A stretch of 64,000 nt of DNA from the NCBI GenBank assembly GCA_960531495.1, contig OY482862.1:4116535-4180534 (forward strand), read 5' to 3'. The position numbers were made by a program, and so were the translations under genes. Positions 1-13,720 of the stretch are shown here, piece after piece (position 1 is the first letter of the stretch; every line of letters begins with the position of its first letter). Source of the DNA: Zeus faber (taxonomy: Eukaryota > Chordata > Actinopteri > Zeiformes > Zeidae). Below the pieces are notes generated by a model, which was not told the origin of the DNA, did not search any database, and saw only the letters and a program-made list of their open reading frames with translations.

Positions 1-199
1 GAGCGGGGCCATAATCAAAGCCGGAAGGGCGTGACATGTCGAGGCAACAAAGTATCGGGCGCGGAATTAAGTAAGCGGGGGTCTCCGGTCCCGAATCAGC
101 AGGAGTTCAGCCCTGTGACGTGAACACGGCGCTGATTTGAGGGATTACAAGTCATTGCTCGGGAAATGGATTTAGTGTTTATTTCAGCGTTGAACTCCC

Positions 200-245
200 T
201 TTCTTTCTTTCCTTCTTTCTTTCTTTCCTTCTTTCTTTACTTACT
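200..245 (+). repeat. Imperfect (CTTT)n microsatellite
   Basis: About 45 bp of TTTC units with variants. Confidence 0.9.
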
Positions 246-1146
246 TAATTACCAATTTATTTCCGCGCCTGTTGATTTAGCGGTGCTCCCCGGCAAAAAC
301 TCTCAACATAAAATTGGACAGAAATAAAAAGTTGCAATCCCCTCAGTCGGATGCGTTTTTTTTTCCCCCCCAATTCCGACATCATTATGAAAATACACAA
401 GATGCTTTGTTCCCCCCCGCTGGTAAAAAAAATAATAATTCACCGCAACAACATGGCTCATTCAAATTCTCCGGCAAGGACAGCAGCTTTATTCCTGTTT
501 TCATAAAAAAACATCAATTCTACATAAACTCCCTCTCTACGGACCTTTTACCCCGGCCCCCCGCCTCTCTCCCCCCACACTCAATTAGGTTTGATTTTAA
601 TATTTATTTGTTGAATATTTAAAGGCAACTAACAGCGGAAAGTGTAATAAAATGTACAGTGGCTGGGTGGAGGTGGGGGGTTGGGGAGGGGGGCGGTCGG
701 TGGATTAGGAGCTGCTCTTTAATCTCACGCTTCTGATAATACTGCATGGGCTGATTGATTAGTTTTTCAGGAAGCTTATGTCAGAAAAACCTAATCCGTC
801 TTTGGATTGTGCCAGCCTTGTAAGGTTTTCCGCTCCGCCACTTTATCATGGCGGCGAATTACAGAGCTGCTGGGCTGTGATAAGGTCCTCGTCTCTTTCA
901 GAACCCTCCCCCCAGCCGCCCGTCGCCCGCCCGGCCCATCCTCTGTTCACCCCCCCCCCCCCCTGTATGGACAATAAAGAAAAAAAAAACTGTTTATGTT
1001 CTTCACATCAGTGCTGCTGTATGTAGCCTGGTCTTCAGATCAACCGCTCCCAGGAATGGCCTTGGAAAGAAAGGGGGGGGGGGGGGGGGTGAGGGCGGAA
1101 ATTACATATTCGAAAACCCGCCAGACGTCGAGTGGGGCGAGCGAAA

Positions 1147-1150
1147 GGGG

Positions 1151-1185
<35 letters not shown>
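1147..1185 (+). repeat. (GA)n microsatellite
   Basis: About 36 bp of GA. Confidence 0.9.
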
Positions 1186-1189
<4 letters not shown>

Positions 1190-1604
1190 CTACATTTGAG
1201 TGAAAGTAGAGTCCTGGCCGAGCAGACCAGTAGAATGTTCTTTTTGAAAGTGATTAAACATGGATTAACCGCGCGGGCCGCTCCTTTGGAGACGCGGCGG
1301 CGGAGGCTTCCAGGAATAATTTGGGAGCTTACACAGCGCAGATGCGTATCTGCACTTCATATTGGGGCCGCAATCTTCTTCAGCACCCCCCCCCCCCCCC
1401 CGACTCCTCCGACCGGACCGGGTAATCCCTCATAAACAATATTGTCCGTGACATTTGCGCTCCTCGGCCTCCGCGTCGACCCTCGCTCCTCTGAACCAAA
1501 AGGTCGCCATTTCTGTAGGAGGAATCTCAGCGAAGGAGCTTCGAGCAATGGCTACCACGCAGACCGTATCGACGCGCCACCGCATCAAGCGTCGAATTAA
1601 TAAT

Positions 1605-1648
1605 TGTGTGTGTGTGTGTGTGTCTGTGTGTGTGTGTGTGTGTGTGTG
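1605..1648 (+). repeat. (TG)n microsatellite
   Basis: About 44 bp of TG with one TC interruption. Confidence 0.9.
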
Positions 1649-2117
1649 ACGCGTGCTGGCAGTAAATCCATTGATAGTCTTCTGCTGCACCAGCGAGGAG
1701 AAAGAGGGGCTCCGTTGATGGATAGACATTTCGCCGCCGCCGCGTCTATCGACAGTGACCCCTGATAATCTACTCCCCTACCCTTGGATGGGATATCGAT
1801 GCCCGCAGCGAGAATGCAATTATTCTCAACGAGATATGCCCTACACTGGCTTCTTTTAAAAAGCCAACAGCGCCGAGCGGTCGCGCTCGAGTAGGTAGAT
1901 CTTGAGGTAGGTAGGTAGGTAGGTGGACCCCATCTCGTTTTATTGCAACGTTGTAGATATTTCCCCCTCTGGGCCCACGAGCTTTGCATTTATGTGGCCG
2001 ACATACAGTTGTGCCGAGGCGTACACAGGCTCCCATGGCAGCGCCGTTACCTCTCCCTAGGATCAGATCGGGCTCGGCGTCTGCCACAGAGCCGCCGCAC
2101 CGGCTGTTTAGCGACTC

Positions 2118-2453
2118 CTTTACAGCAATTTGTGCTCCAGTAGCTCTTTTGTGGGATGGGACCAGAGGGGTTAGCCTTCGCACCCCACGTGCATCACTGA
2201 GCCTTGGGCGCCCATGACCCTGTCGCTGTCCGCATACCGGGAACACCCCACAAGACCTGCCGTTTTGGAGATGCTCTGACCCATTCCTCGAGCCATCACA
2301 ATTTGGTCCTTGTCAACGTCGCTCAGATCCTTATGCTTTCCCCTTTTTACTGCTTCCAACACATCTGGAATTGACTGTTCACTTGCTGCCTAATACATCC
2401 CACTGGAATGAGATGATCATTACCTGTCGGTGGTTTTAATGTTGTGGCTGATC
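2118..2453 (-). mobile_element. Tc1-like transposon, family 1, 5' fragment
   Basis: Terminal sequence GGTTTTAATGTTGTGGCTGA at 2432-2451 followed by (AT)n. The minus strand reads [20 protein letters not shown] and [18 protein letters not shown] then RATGAQIA, ending near 2118 where similarity stops. Confidence 0.8.
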
Positions 2454-2590
<137 letters not shown>

Positions 2591-5499
2591 AAACTCTTTA
2601 CAACAAGAAGATGTGTGAACCTCATTAAATGAGGCAGAGCTCATTTTTGCATCAGAGCTGTTTATGTGAATGCAGGTGAGGCTTCCAACGCCCCTGTGAC
2701 ATCATTTCCACCCGGTGTTCTGGGTAAAAATGAAAAGAAAGACAAACACCGACATGCGTCCGAGCTTTGTAAAGGGATTGACCTTTTTTTTTTTAAATTA
2801 AACCAGTGTTGCTGTACAAGACAAGATGTGACAGCCTGAGAATACGTGCTGGAAATCTCTCCTTTTGATACGTTTTGTTTTTTTTCCCCTCTTCATCTCC
2901 TTCTTCTTCTTCTGCCTCGGGGCTTTGAAGCCTCTCTTTTAGCGCTGTCATTTTCAGCCCTAACAAAGTGTTGTCAGCTCCCCACTGTCTTTGCATATTT
3001 CCTCTGAAGTACCTGTCTTCAGAGACACCAGACGAAAGGAGGGGTGGATGGGTGGAAGCGGCGGCGGTGGTTGTTGGGGGAATGAATTGTCACTCTCTTG
3101 TTTCGTCTTCAACGAAGGGTTATTTCTCAGAAATCATTATTTAAGTGCAAAGCCGCGCGGAGCAGAACAGAAACATTTGCTCTGTCAGATCCAGCGGCTC
3201 CTTAGAGCGGCTGTTTTTCAACCGCTGCGCCGCATAAATAATGGAAATTTTCTTTTGCGTTGCAAGATCAAAGTTGCAAGGCCGTACTCATTCATTGAAT
3301 CCGTCCGTTGCATCCAGATGAGCAACTCTGCGTTCATCAAAACAATTTCAACTGTGCAAGCGACGACTGTTGGTCGTGGTGAAAGGTTCGTCTCTTGTTT
3401 GAGATTCGGTTTTTGAGGAGTCACCAAGCGAAACGGGTCGTTCAATTTTTCCGACTCTTTGTTTGTCGGATTCATTTGGTTTAATGCGCAGTGAGCGACT
3501 TCTGATGAACGGAGAATGAGAGTTCATTATTTTCAGTTTGTGAAATGACGGTTAGGGTTGTGGTGTCGCCGTGGGATTATGTATTATCTTTTTATTATTT
3601 ATCTGGGAAAATTGTGCCGTGACAGAAAAAAAAGGTGTTTTCATGTAAAGTAGCTTCGGGTGTTGCTGCAACTCTGGCATCCCGCGACAGCTGAAAGCAT
3701 GACGTTGACGTGCTTTACTTGTCTTGCGAAGGAAAAGATAAGCGCAAAACTTTAATTTCCTTAAACCAAGTAGAAATGAGCATTTCCACAAGTTTGAATG
3801 AGAATTATTTTTTCCACTTTGAAACTTTTTTTCTTTGGTGTACCACATGGGTCAAGGAAACGGTAATGACTTGAGTCCGGGGCATCTCATAGCATTATCC
3901 CCCTCCAATCCCCCGGCTATCAGGCCTAAAGAGGTGTGTGTGCAGGTGTCAGGAGGGAGAGCGGGAGTCGGCTGCTATGACCATGTAAGGGGATTATGAA
4001 AGTGATGATGCGTTGAAAGGCAACACCTGCCTGGAAGTGAAGTGTTCGGGCTTTGCCGCTGTCAAGATTTGGCAGGTGCTGAGATAACACAAGTATCCCA
4101 GATTACCTGAAGGCTCTCACGCCACAGCTCCTGGGTAACCCCCCTCCCCTCTCCTCCTCCTCCTCCCCCTCTTTTCCCTCCTCTCCAAGCTGAGCTGCCG
4201 CTTGGGATGCGGAGTGTGTGTGTGTGTGTGTGTGGGGGGAGAGGGGGGGGGGGTCGTCATTAACACATCCTCGGCAAGTTTGTGGGAGATGGAGATTGTT
4301 GGACGTATATAAATACATTTAGCAGCAGTGAAATAACAACGATATGTCGTTGACAAATGAAAACAAATTGCTAAATGGAATTTTTTTCAAATCACTTCAA
4401 TTCATGTATTTATTACTTTTAACTAAATAATAAATGCATTTCAATACAATACATTAAAAATACATATATTATTTTTATTTAAAAATATATATATATTTAT
4501 ATTTGTTTGTATTATATTATTTATAATTAAAAAATATTCAAAAATGTATTTATAATTATATCTTTTAGTATTTGAAGAATTGTGAGCAGCATTTTTTATC
4601 TAAATTGTAGGAGGTTTCATCTTTTAAGATGTGGTCTGCTCTTCATATTGTCATTAAAAGATAGGTCTGAATTTTTTTTTATTTTATTAAAATGCTGGCT
4701 CCCATCATTGGTTCGCAATGTTTTTTTTGAGTGAACAGTTATTTTACATTTTATTTAAAACAACTTTTTGCAATTGCTGTAGTACATCCAAAGTAGGATA
4801 CAATCGGGTGTCAGTAGGAAGTTGAGCAACTTCCTAGTTCCCTTTCTTAGTCTCTTTCGTTAGCGTGGAGGTAGCTAAAACACCCGATTTGCAGGGGGTG
4901 CAAAGAAGTCAAGAAAACCCTGGAAAACCTGATAAAATACACAAACTTCAACAATTTTTTGGGTATAGCATATATACGACGGTGTTATTACGTGAACTTG
5001 AAAAGGAGATTTACCTGTTTTTAATTTTTTTTTAAGGCTTTAAAGTTTGCATTTAAGTGTAATTTTAGGCCTGCGTTTGAAAATAGTCAACATACAGTAT
5101 CCTTTAAGTTTAGCTGCGCCACAATAATAAATAATGAAAAAACAATGCTTGATACAAATACTTTGGATCTTGTTTCATTAGTATTATTATGTTTTGTATT
5201 TATTTAAAAGTAAATACGGGAAACATAAGGTAAATGTGGCCAGATTTTCCACGAAAAACTGGACAATTTTGGAAGGACATTAAGACATTGTTCAGTTTCA
5301 CAATTTTCTACATGTCACATGACTTGATGCTGACTGCTCTGAATGTTTGATTGGCATTTACATCCAGCAGCTTAAATACTTTAACAACGCCCTAATCCAC
5401 CAAATCGATGCCCGTTAAGATGGATAGCACCTGGAGCAGGAGACTTTAACCGTATTAAGGTCTAAGCAGGCCATGCATTTTGCCTGTTTCACTTTCATG

Positions 5500-5620
5500 C
5501 ACACACACACACGCGCGCGTGCACACACACACACACGCACGCACACACACACACACTTCTCAGCCACCAGAACCCATCGTGATTGGTAAGACGCCCCCCA
5601 CCACCACCACCACCACCAGT
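5500..5620 (+). repeat. (CA)n with CG variants and a (CCA)n tract
   Basis: CA repeats with CGCGCG and CGCACG interruptions (5500-5556) and CCA repeats (5594-5619). Confidence 0.9.
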
Positions 5621-6790
5621 ATGGATTTGCTGTTGTGATCCTCTTTGGGGTGCTGAAACACCTGCCATGTGTTTCTGTGGACGGCCTCTTGATTAGGAGT
5701 GATGGCTTTGGAGCGTGAGGCTGTTCCAACAGTCAGAACAGAGCTGGCAATCTATCCTTCGGGTGATGAGCGTTGACTCCGGGGGCCCAGAGGCAGCACG
5801 GGGAGGGAGGGGCGGCGGTGGGAGTGGGGGTGGGGGCCTCTTCTGAAATCGTCTCTTTGTGTGAATCATTACAAATGACGTACCCCGTCCCATTAGAGAT
5901 TGGAAGGGGGCGTGTTAAAGGGAAAGGCCAGATTTTGGGGAAATTTCCAGCGGATGGATAAATGGTTGTGTCGGAAATAGTTCACAATGTAGTTCAAAGT
6001 TTAAAACAACCAAGATCTGTTTGTTATGTTTCTGTTTTTAAGCTGCCTGAAAACGCAAGATGTATCGCCTAAGTTACTCAGCTTTTCAAACGCTGGGAGG
6101 TGTATTTCCCTAATTTCACAGGAGCCCGGCTCGATTATCCCTCCTGTAGCCTTGCATTGAGCTAACACAGTTAGTGTGCAGCCGTCGTTTTCTCATTACC
6201 GGACACATCAAATCTGGGAAGGAGGGACGAAAAAGCTAATTTTCCCCAAAAACTGGAGTATCCCTTTAATGACCCGGCTGGGGTGGTTGTTTTTTTGCAA
6301 AAAAAGCTGGAGTTCGATCAGGTCTGCCACAACCAGCGGCATAGCGCCAGTGCCCATGAAGTGTGCGGTCCAACAATCTGGCAGTCGTTCGCCGGTCGTG
6401 GTGGAGGATTACCAGCCAGTGGTAAACCCGGCCTAATTTGTGCGCCACATGCAGATTTTTTCTACATCGAAAAGGATCAAGTTAATGAAGCTTCGGACAC
6501 AGGAAATTAGGGGAGAAATGAATTGCGCCACCAAAGTGGGGTCAATTTGCACAGATAATCCATGAAGAACGGCGGAGCGTGTCGCCAGGGCCACTCCGCA
6601 CGCACTGATGAGCAGGTTAATTGCCCATTTTGTTTATTGTGAGAAAGATGTCCGAAGGCCAATTTTCCCTGGAACACATCTCCAGAACCTTATGTGCTGG
6701 AAACACATAAAAAAAATATCTAGCCATCTGAAAACACTGAAGCAACCGGAACTATTAATATGGAGCTTTGTGTCGTAAAAAGGTGCCACG

Positions 6791-6793
<3 letters not shown>

Positions 6794-6850
<57 letters not shown>
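6794..6850 (+). repeat. (GA)n microsatellite
   Basis: About 56 bp of GA. Confidence 0.95.
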
Positions 6851-6855
<5 letters not shown>

Positions 6856-7365
6856 TCGCCCCCATCCGAACAAGACTGCAGCGTAGCCCGTGGGCCAGAA
6901 CCCATCACACAGGTGTGGCGCGTCAACGCCCCCCTCCATCCACACCCCCACCTCCCCCACCCCATCGCGCATTTTTTTCTCTCTTTTTACGGCATCTGGA
7001 GCGGATGATACAGCGGCCAGATGTCGCCCCGGATTCTTAATAACTTTCTAGAGGCTGCTTCTGGTCACCGTGGCAATTACCTTTATGTCAGGCTTCTAAA
7101 AGATATGTCTACCCACGGGACAAGCGGGCGGTCAGCTCTCTAACGCACATTACAGATAAATGTCCAGCCCGACGTCGCTAGCTGACCGCTATCGGCCCCA
7201 CTGTCAGGGAGCGAGTCCGATCACCGTGAGATATTACCGACTGACGTGTTATTAAATCACACGCGTGTGCGCGCGCCTTTTACACGCAGCTTATTGAGCT
7301 CATTGGCAGTTGGAGTGATGCTTCAGAGCGAGAGTGATTTTAACCACTCTCTTATTTATGGTTAC

Positions 7366-7406
7366 GGTTTAGGGTTTAGGGTTTAGGGTTTAGGCTTTAG
7401 GGTTAG
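7366..7406 (+). repeat. Interstitial (TTTAGGG)n array
   Basis: Four to five TTTAGGG units with one C variant (TTTAGGC). The unit differs from the vertebrate telomere TTAGGG. Confidence 0.9.
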
Positions 7407-7906
7407 CTGTTTCCAAAAAACGGTGTGTCCCAATTCCAAACACTGGGTGACTGGTTCCACAAAAGCGGAAAATTCTATATAAATATTTTGTACTTTTTTG
7501 TGGCGTGAGGGCGATGCCACCTTTCTTCTTTGTCACAGAAAGACACCAAATAACACACAGAGAGAAACCCCTGATGTTTGCCGCCACTCCCCTCCCGCCT
7601 TATTGTTCTGTCGGAATGAGGTCTGGCGTGTTCATTTTTATTTTTTTCCGGCTTCGCGAGTCTGAAGTTATTATCATAATAACGTCTTGTTTCAAGTTGC
7701 CCCGGAATGCCTCCAGCACGGAGGCTCCGATTAGGCGATCTTAATTAAGCTTTTGTGGTTTCTCCTTCATCAGACCTTGCCTGCTTTTCCACAGCCGGGG
7801 TTTGTTGTGTAAAAAAAAAAAGAAAAAGAAAAGAAAAAACCTCTTACTGCTTTAGTCTGTTTTCTGAGACAGCCCACTTTCGCTGAAATGAACAAGGTTT
7901 TTGTCT

Positions 7907-7907
<1 letters not shown>

Positions 7908-7958
<51 letters not shown>
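7908..7958 (+). repeat. (GT)n microsatellite
   Basis: About 50 bp of GT. Confidence 0.95.
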
Positions 7959-7961
<3 letters not shown>

Positions 7962-9700
7962 CACAGAGTTAAGGGGTGGGTGGGGACAGGGGAGAGTGTG
8001 TCAGTGCAAGCTTTTAAGTTCCCGGTGCCTCATCTCTCTCAGGGGCATTTAAGTATGAGATACCAGCCTCCCCCCAACCCACCGTGACCCCCCCCCCCCC
8101 CCCCCCCCGCACCACCACCCTTCTTTGTTGTCACAGCAATTTCCCCCAGTTGCTCATCAACTCAACTCAACTCCCCTCTCATTTCCATTGTCATCGCACT
8201 GCGCACAAAACTCACCTGAGGTTTACACTGAAAGGGAAAAAAACAAGTATACATATTGTTTCCCACGCTGATGCTGTGGGAGCAGCGTGGAAACAGGCGG
8301 GCGGCGGGGGGCGGGTTGCAGAGCTCTCCAGCAAGCGCCGTGAAGACTGCGAAACTCCTTCGCCTCGGCGTCCCCGCCTTGTTTGTAACGTGGTGGAGGG
8401 ATCAAAAAAAAGAAACGGGGCCTAAACAAGATACGCCGGCGGCCCCGGAGGGCCCACGCGTGCCGGCACCTGCCGTCGCCGAGAATGGTTGATTGAATGT
8501 CGAGGAATTTGATGAGCTTAAAGAGCGGCCACATTATTACGGTGTTCCCTCGTTCGTCTGTGTTTACGCAGAGGAATCGTCTTAATTAAGAGTCGTCAGG
8601 GCTGATGGATGGGTCCGGCTCATTGTCCGAAGGAGACGCATTGATTTCTACATTCCGCTCAAAGTGCCAGGCCATTAAGACTTGCTTGCTACAGTGTTAC
8701 CGCTGTCTGGGTCATTAGCGACAGTCGTGGAAAGGGAACCTCCGTTCATGAGCTGTAAAGTGGTGCACGTCGTTAGCGGTGGTGTTTTAATAACTTAATA
8801 TTCGTCCACGGGGCGCGTATCGCTCTTTCTTTTGACAAATGGATAGGCCGGCGGATGCGGAGGTGGCGTAATGCAGCCGCAAAAACAAATCGCGCCGGAT
8901 GGGAGCGGAGTTTTGGTGAGGCCTTGTACGCGCGTGTCTGAGTCGAGCTCGGCTGCTAAATTCTAATGCGTCCGGAAGTGGTGTGCAGCGGCTCTGCGCG
9001 GTCTCAAACAGCAGCTGCTTCTCCCAGTGATCCCTATAACTGGGCCTCAGGGAAAGCCAGCACAACTAATTACTAATGAAACTAGCTAAGCTCATCGCCA
9101 TGAATTATTAAAGCTTTATCTGGAGCGGACCAGGAATTACTCCTGAAGCCAAAAGGGCTTTGAGGTACAAGGAGGGTTCACAGTTCAGTGCAGGATGTGT
9201 CTGGATTAGCTCAGCCAGCTCATACTTCACCACTTTGGACGGCTGCGATGTCGCTGGAAACCTTCAGAAGCCAAAGTTCATATGCGTGCAGCGTCTAAGA
9301 ATAGCCAATCTGAGACGGGTTGGCCTATTAAGTCCTAAGGATTTTCGCACAACCACTTGACCTGACCGGGCATCCACAACTCTCTCAAACCGTATGGATA
9401 TGATCCATATCCGGCTGTATTAAGGTTAATTAACCTAAAAGGCTCTACGAGGATTTTGTAATCAATCAAGCCAATATTTACCAGTCGTCTGTATAACCGA
9501 CATTAGAAAATGGATTCGTTTGGGATACGATTGTCATCTTCTACAACATCGATCAACGGCTTCCATGTGATGTATAATATGTGATATTACCTCATTGCCA
9601 TATTTGTTTTGAACCACCGGTGTTCAGGACAACCGTCTCACACTCTTCTCGTCACCAATAGTCAACACACTGATGCCATACTGTGCTGAGTTAGCTCTAA

Positions 9701-10573
<873 letters not shown>

Positions 10574-10578
10574 TCCGG

Positions 10579-10579
<1 letters not shown>

Positions 10580-10612
<33 letters not shown>
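10580..10612 (+). repeat. (GT)n microsatellite in nxph2 3' UTR
   Basis: Uninterrupted GT repeat beginning within ten bases of the stop codon and on the sense strand of the gene, so a transcript would carry UG repeats. Confidence 0.9.
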
Positions 10613-10613
<1 letters not shown>

Positions 10614-11130
10614 CATGTGCATCATTCTATCCAGTTCTCCCATTCATTTACACAAAAATGTAAATCCCAAATCAATCTCTTATCTAATCCTATCCCTGGA
10701 CGATAGCCGAGACAATTGGAGGTGCGACTTAGGTTTAAACTCAAGGCAATTTGTGTATTTATTCAAAACATTTTGTATATATTGTACACGGGCATATAGG
10801 ACGGCCATCGAAGCCTGGTGAGGTGTCCATGGATGTGGATTATTAAGTGTTTGATTTGGGAGTACGACTTTTGGTTTGGTTGTGTGGTTGTTTTGTTTGT
10901 TTTCCGAATCTGCTCCTCATCACAAATGCACATATGCCTCTATCTGTTATCCACCAGTAATTAGTGTCTTGTCCAGATGTTGTCTACCAGGCCAGACCAT
11001 AGGCAAACATTCAGTCCAGTTCACATAACTTTGGATTTTTCCCTCTGGGGGAAGCATGGCCCCACGTCCAGCGTCTGCTCCTGCTCCCGGCTCATACATT
11101 CAAATATACACAGAGACATGTTCCTTAAAC

Positions 11131-11580
11131 CTGATTCACACCGAATCCGAAAACGCATCCGTCAGTCGGGTCCTCCGCCCTAGTGGTCATCGGTGAACTA
11201 TGTCTGGGTTTCGCATCGCAAAATATCATAGGAAAAATGGGAGAGCCCGTTTTTTTTTCCCAGTACAACAGCGAGTAGTTTGTTCGGATGGACGTTTACC
11301 ATTTTCCATGAATGAGAATTGATAATGAATAAGGTGACATCCAACGTCAACATGAATAATGTTCTTATTTATTATACGTAAGTTATTTACTTCGCTTAAA
11401 TCCCAGTTCCAATAAAAAAAAATTTGACTGATGTAATTTGCGTTCGTAGTGCCGGACCGAAACGTGTCGCATGAGTTCAAAAATGTTAACGTGTCACAGC
11501 TTTTCACGCGTGTAAGCCGACTCCCCATAGGAACGAATGCGCTCCCGGATTGTTGTCGTTTGTCAGATTGGGTGTAAAGT
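11131..11580 (+). mobile_element. Dispersed repeat copy A, MITE-like
   Basis: About 450 bp resembling 31094-31539 in the same orientation. Shared blocks include the outer motif TTCACAccGAAT, a TAGTGG segment near the left end, CCAATAAAA followed by TTGACtGATGT, and a right end reading TTGTCGTTTGTC then GGTGTAAAG. The two ends are roughly inverted copies of each other (TTCACACC against GGTGTaAAG), as in a non-autonomous DNA transposon. No coding capacity and no clear target duplication. Probably hAT-like, but the family is not identified. Confidence 0.6.
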
Positions 11581-12609
11581 CGGCTTTAGTTCTGCTTTTG
11601 CTGCAGTACATTCAGTTTCATTTGGTGAAAACTATGTTTAAGGTCTTTAATATGGAGACAGTGTCCTTTTCCTTTAGTACAAGAACAAAATCCTTCGCTG
11701 TGTTGAAGTATCCATGGCAGTTTTTTCGATGTGTTCTACCCATCAATACGGCCTTGGCACAATAATAATAATCAATAATAAAATCAAACTATTCCAATAA
11801 CTGTAGGTGGTTCATCTCCAGATCAATGCCGGTTAGGTACCAAAATACCCTTTCATCGCCCATTCACATGTGACCTGGAAGCGGCATTGTTTGCCTTACT
11901 AATTTGGTGGGTTTGTTACCGAACTCATCGGGGGAAAAAAAAAATGTTCAAATGACGCAAACGCAGAATTAATCGGAAAATTGCCGACGTCTGCTTTCCC
12001 GCGACGCCGTCTCGAGGCACCGGTCTGCCCCGAGAGAGCCAACAGTGGATTAATGTGTCAGGAGAGGTGTGCGGAAGCGATAATGGCGCGGCAGGTGGAT
12101 TTAGCGAGTCTGGCAGACAATTAACAGCACTTTGTCATGGTCTCGCCACCGGCCCCGACATCGCCTGTATTTAATAGGCTTTAATTAGGGCTGGGAAAAT
12201 TCATTTACTCAATGCCGAGGATGAACGACGACAAAAAAGTTATAACAAAATTGAAAAAATAATCATTTTAAAAAAGGCTCAGAAATGCATAATAAGAAAG
12301 GGGACAGATTTCTCAAAAGTGTACATACTGTATGTCACGCATCAAAGTAATGGCAGCCGTGAAATTATTTGACTTTTTGTTAAGACAATGGCACCTAGAC
12401 TGAAATATGAGCATCGCATGTATTGGGTTGGGGTTGAGGTTAAGCCTGATTCTAAATACTTCTGTTACAATCTTACCTACACATGTAGACACCGTGAGCA
12501 GTGTTGACCAAATACTGTCATTCATCAGGGGGAAGAAATGAGCGTTTTGGTTTTTTTCTAATTGGCTGTCGCTACCTTCTCTATCCTCCACATCTGTAAA
12601 TGCTCCGTC

Positions 12610-12618
12610 AGGTTTCAC

Positions 12619-12666
<48 letters not shown>
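12610..12666 (+). repeat. (CA)n microsatellite
   Basis: Near-pure CA tract of about 55 bp downstream of nxph2. Confidence 0.9.
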
Positions 12667-13484
12667 CAGGAGGCTGCAAAGAGAAATGCCTGTATCTCAG
12701 TTGAATCTTTGTTGACTTCTGATCCTTTGTGCAATGCAAAGTGTGTTATACGTGCAAGTCCTGATACTTTGAAAAATAATAATAAAAATAATAACTAAAC
12801 GTGTATCTTTATAGCTTCTGAGTAAATGATGTCAGTTACATTTTTCCTTTTCAAAACTGTTTAGCTTGATTTCTGTGTTTGTTACAGTAGTGATATCTCA
12901 AAGATGTGTCATATCCATCGATGATTATAGATTAGGTTCTGTTTTTGTAAACCTGGCCGAATGTATACCTATCTTTGATTTTCGTTGTTTGTTTTCTCTG
13001 CTTGCTTGACCTTGTTTCGACCTTCTCGCCCTGTTAGATAGGTATAAGAGCACCGTTGTGTGTGTACAGTGTAAGTAAAAAAAAAAGAAAAAAAAGAAAA
13101 ACAAAGTTCTCTTTTTTCTTTTGTATTATTTAATCTATTAAGGTTTTTTTTTGTTTTGTTTATTTTTGGTTTAAAATCCAAGCTGTTTGTAAAGATCGGT
13201 TTAGGTTTACTATGGCATTAAAACCTTATTTGAACTTAACTCACAGAACAATGACACTTGGATTTCTCGACAGGATAAACACGCCATTTTTTAAGAGGTA
13301 CATCTCAGCGCGGCTTTTTAATGGCCTATAAATCCGTGTCCACGGGCGCGGTGATACCAGAGGTACACCTCGGGGAGCACATCCATTCCGCCGCGGCCCC
13401 ATCAGGGACAGAGGTCTTTTCAGTCCCTTCCATTACTCTTATCTGATCGGGGAAGGGGGGGATGGGGAGACGAGCTCCCACTCT

Positions 13485-13720
13485 CCAGCATCAGGTCACA
13501 CATCCGCACCCCTAAGCCCAGAGAGGTGTAATAAATAATTATTATATATAGTTTTAGCTCAAGTGCGATGAAAACAGTTGTTTGGTTGTGTTATTGGGGA
13601 TTTTTTTCAAGTGAGGTTGTCTCCGGCATCAGGTCACACCCACAAGCCTGGAGAGGTGTGAATATTATATTTTTTTATTCCTAAGTGCCATGAAAACCAA
13701 GAGTGGTTTGGAATAGTGAA
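13485..13720 (+). repeat. Imperfect tandem duplication, about 140-bp unit
   Basis: Two direct copies start with GGCATCAGGTCACAC or GCATCAGGTCACAC (about 13487 and 13625). Each continues through a GAGAGGTGT block into an AT-rich stretch and an AAGTGCgATGAAAAC block. It lies between the convergent genes. Confidence 0.6.

Larger units (their letters stand above)
10574..13230 (+). other. nxph2 3' UTR and downstream DNA, end uncertain
   Basis: No coding sequence. A (GT)n tract starts seven bases after the stop codon, and a copy of a dispersed repeat sits at 11131-11580. AATAAA-type signals occur at 11777-11782 and in AT-rich DNA near 12780, and an ATTAAA lies near 13215. Which one ends the transcript cannot be decided from sequence. 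Neurexophilin genes often have long 3' UTRs, so the later sites are plausible. Confidence 0.4.
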
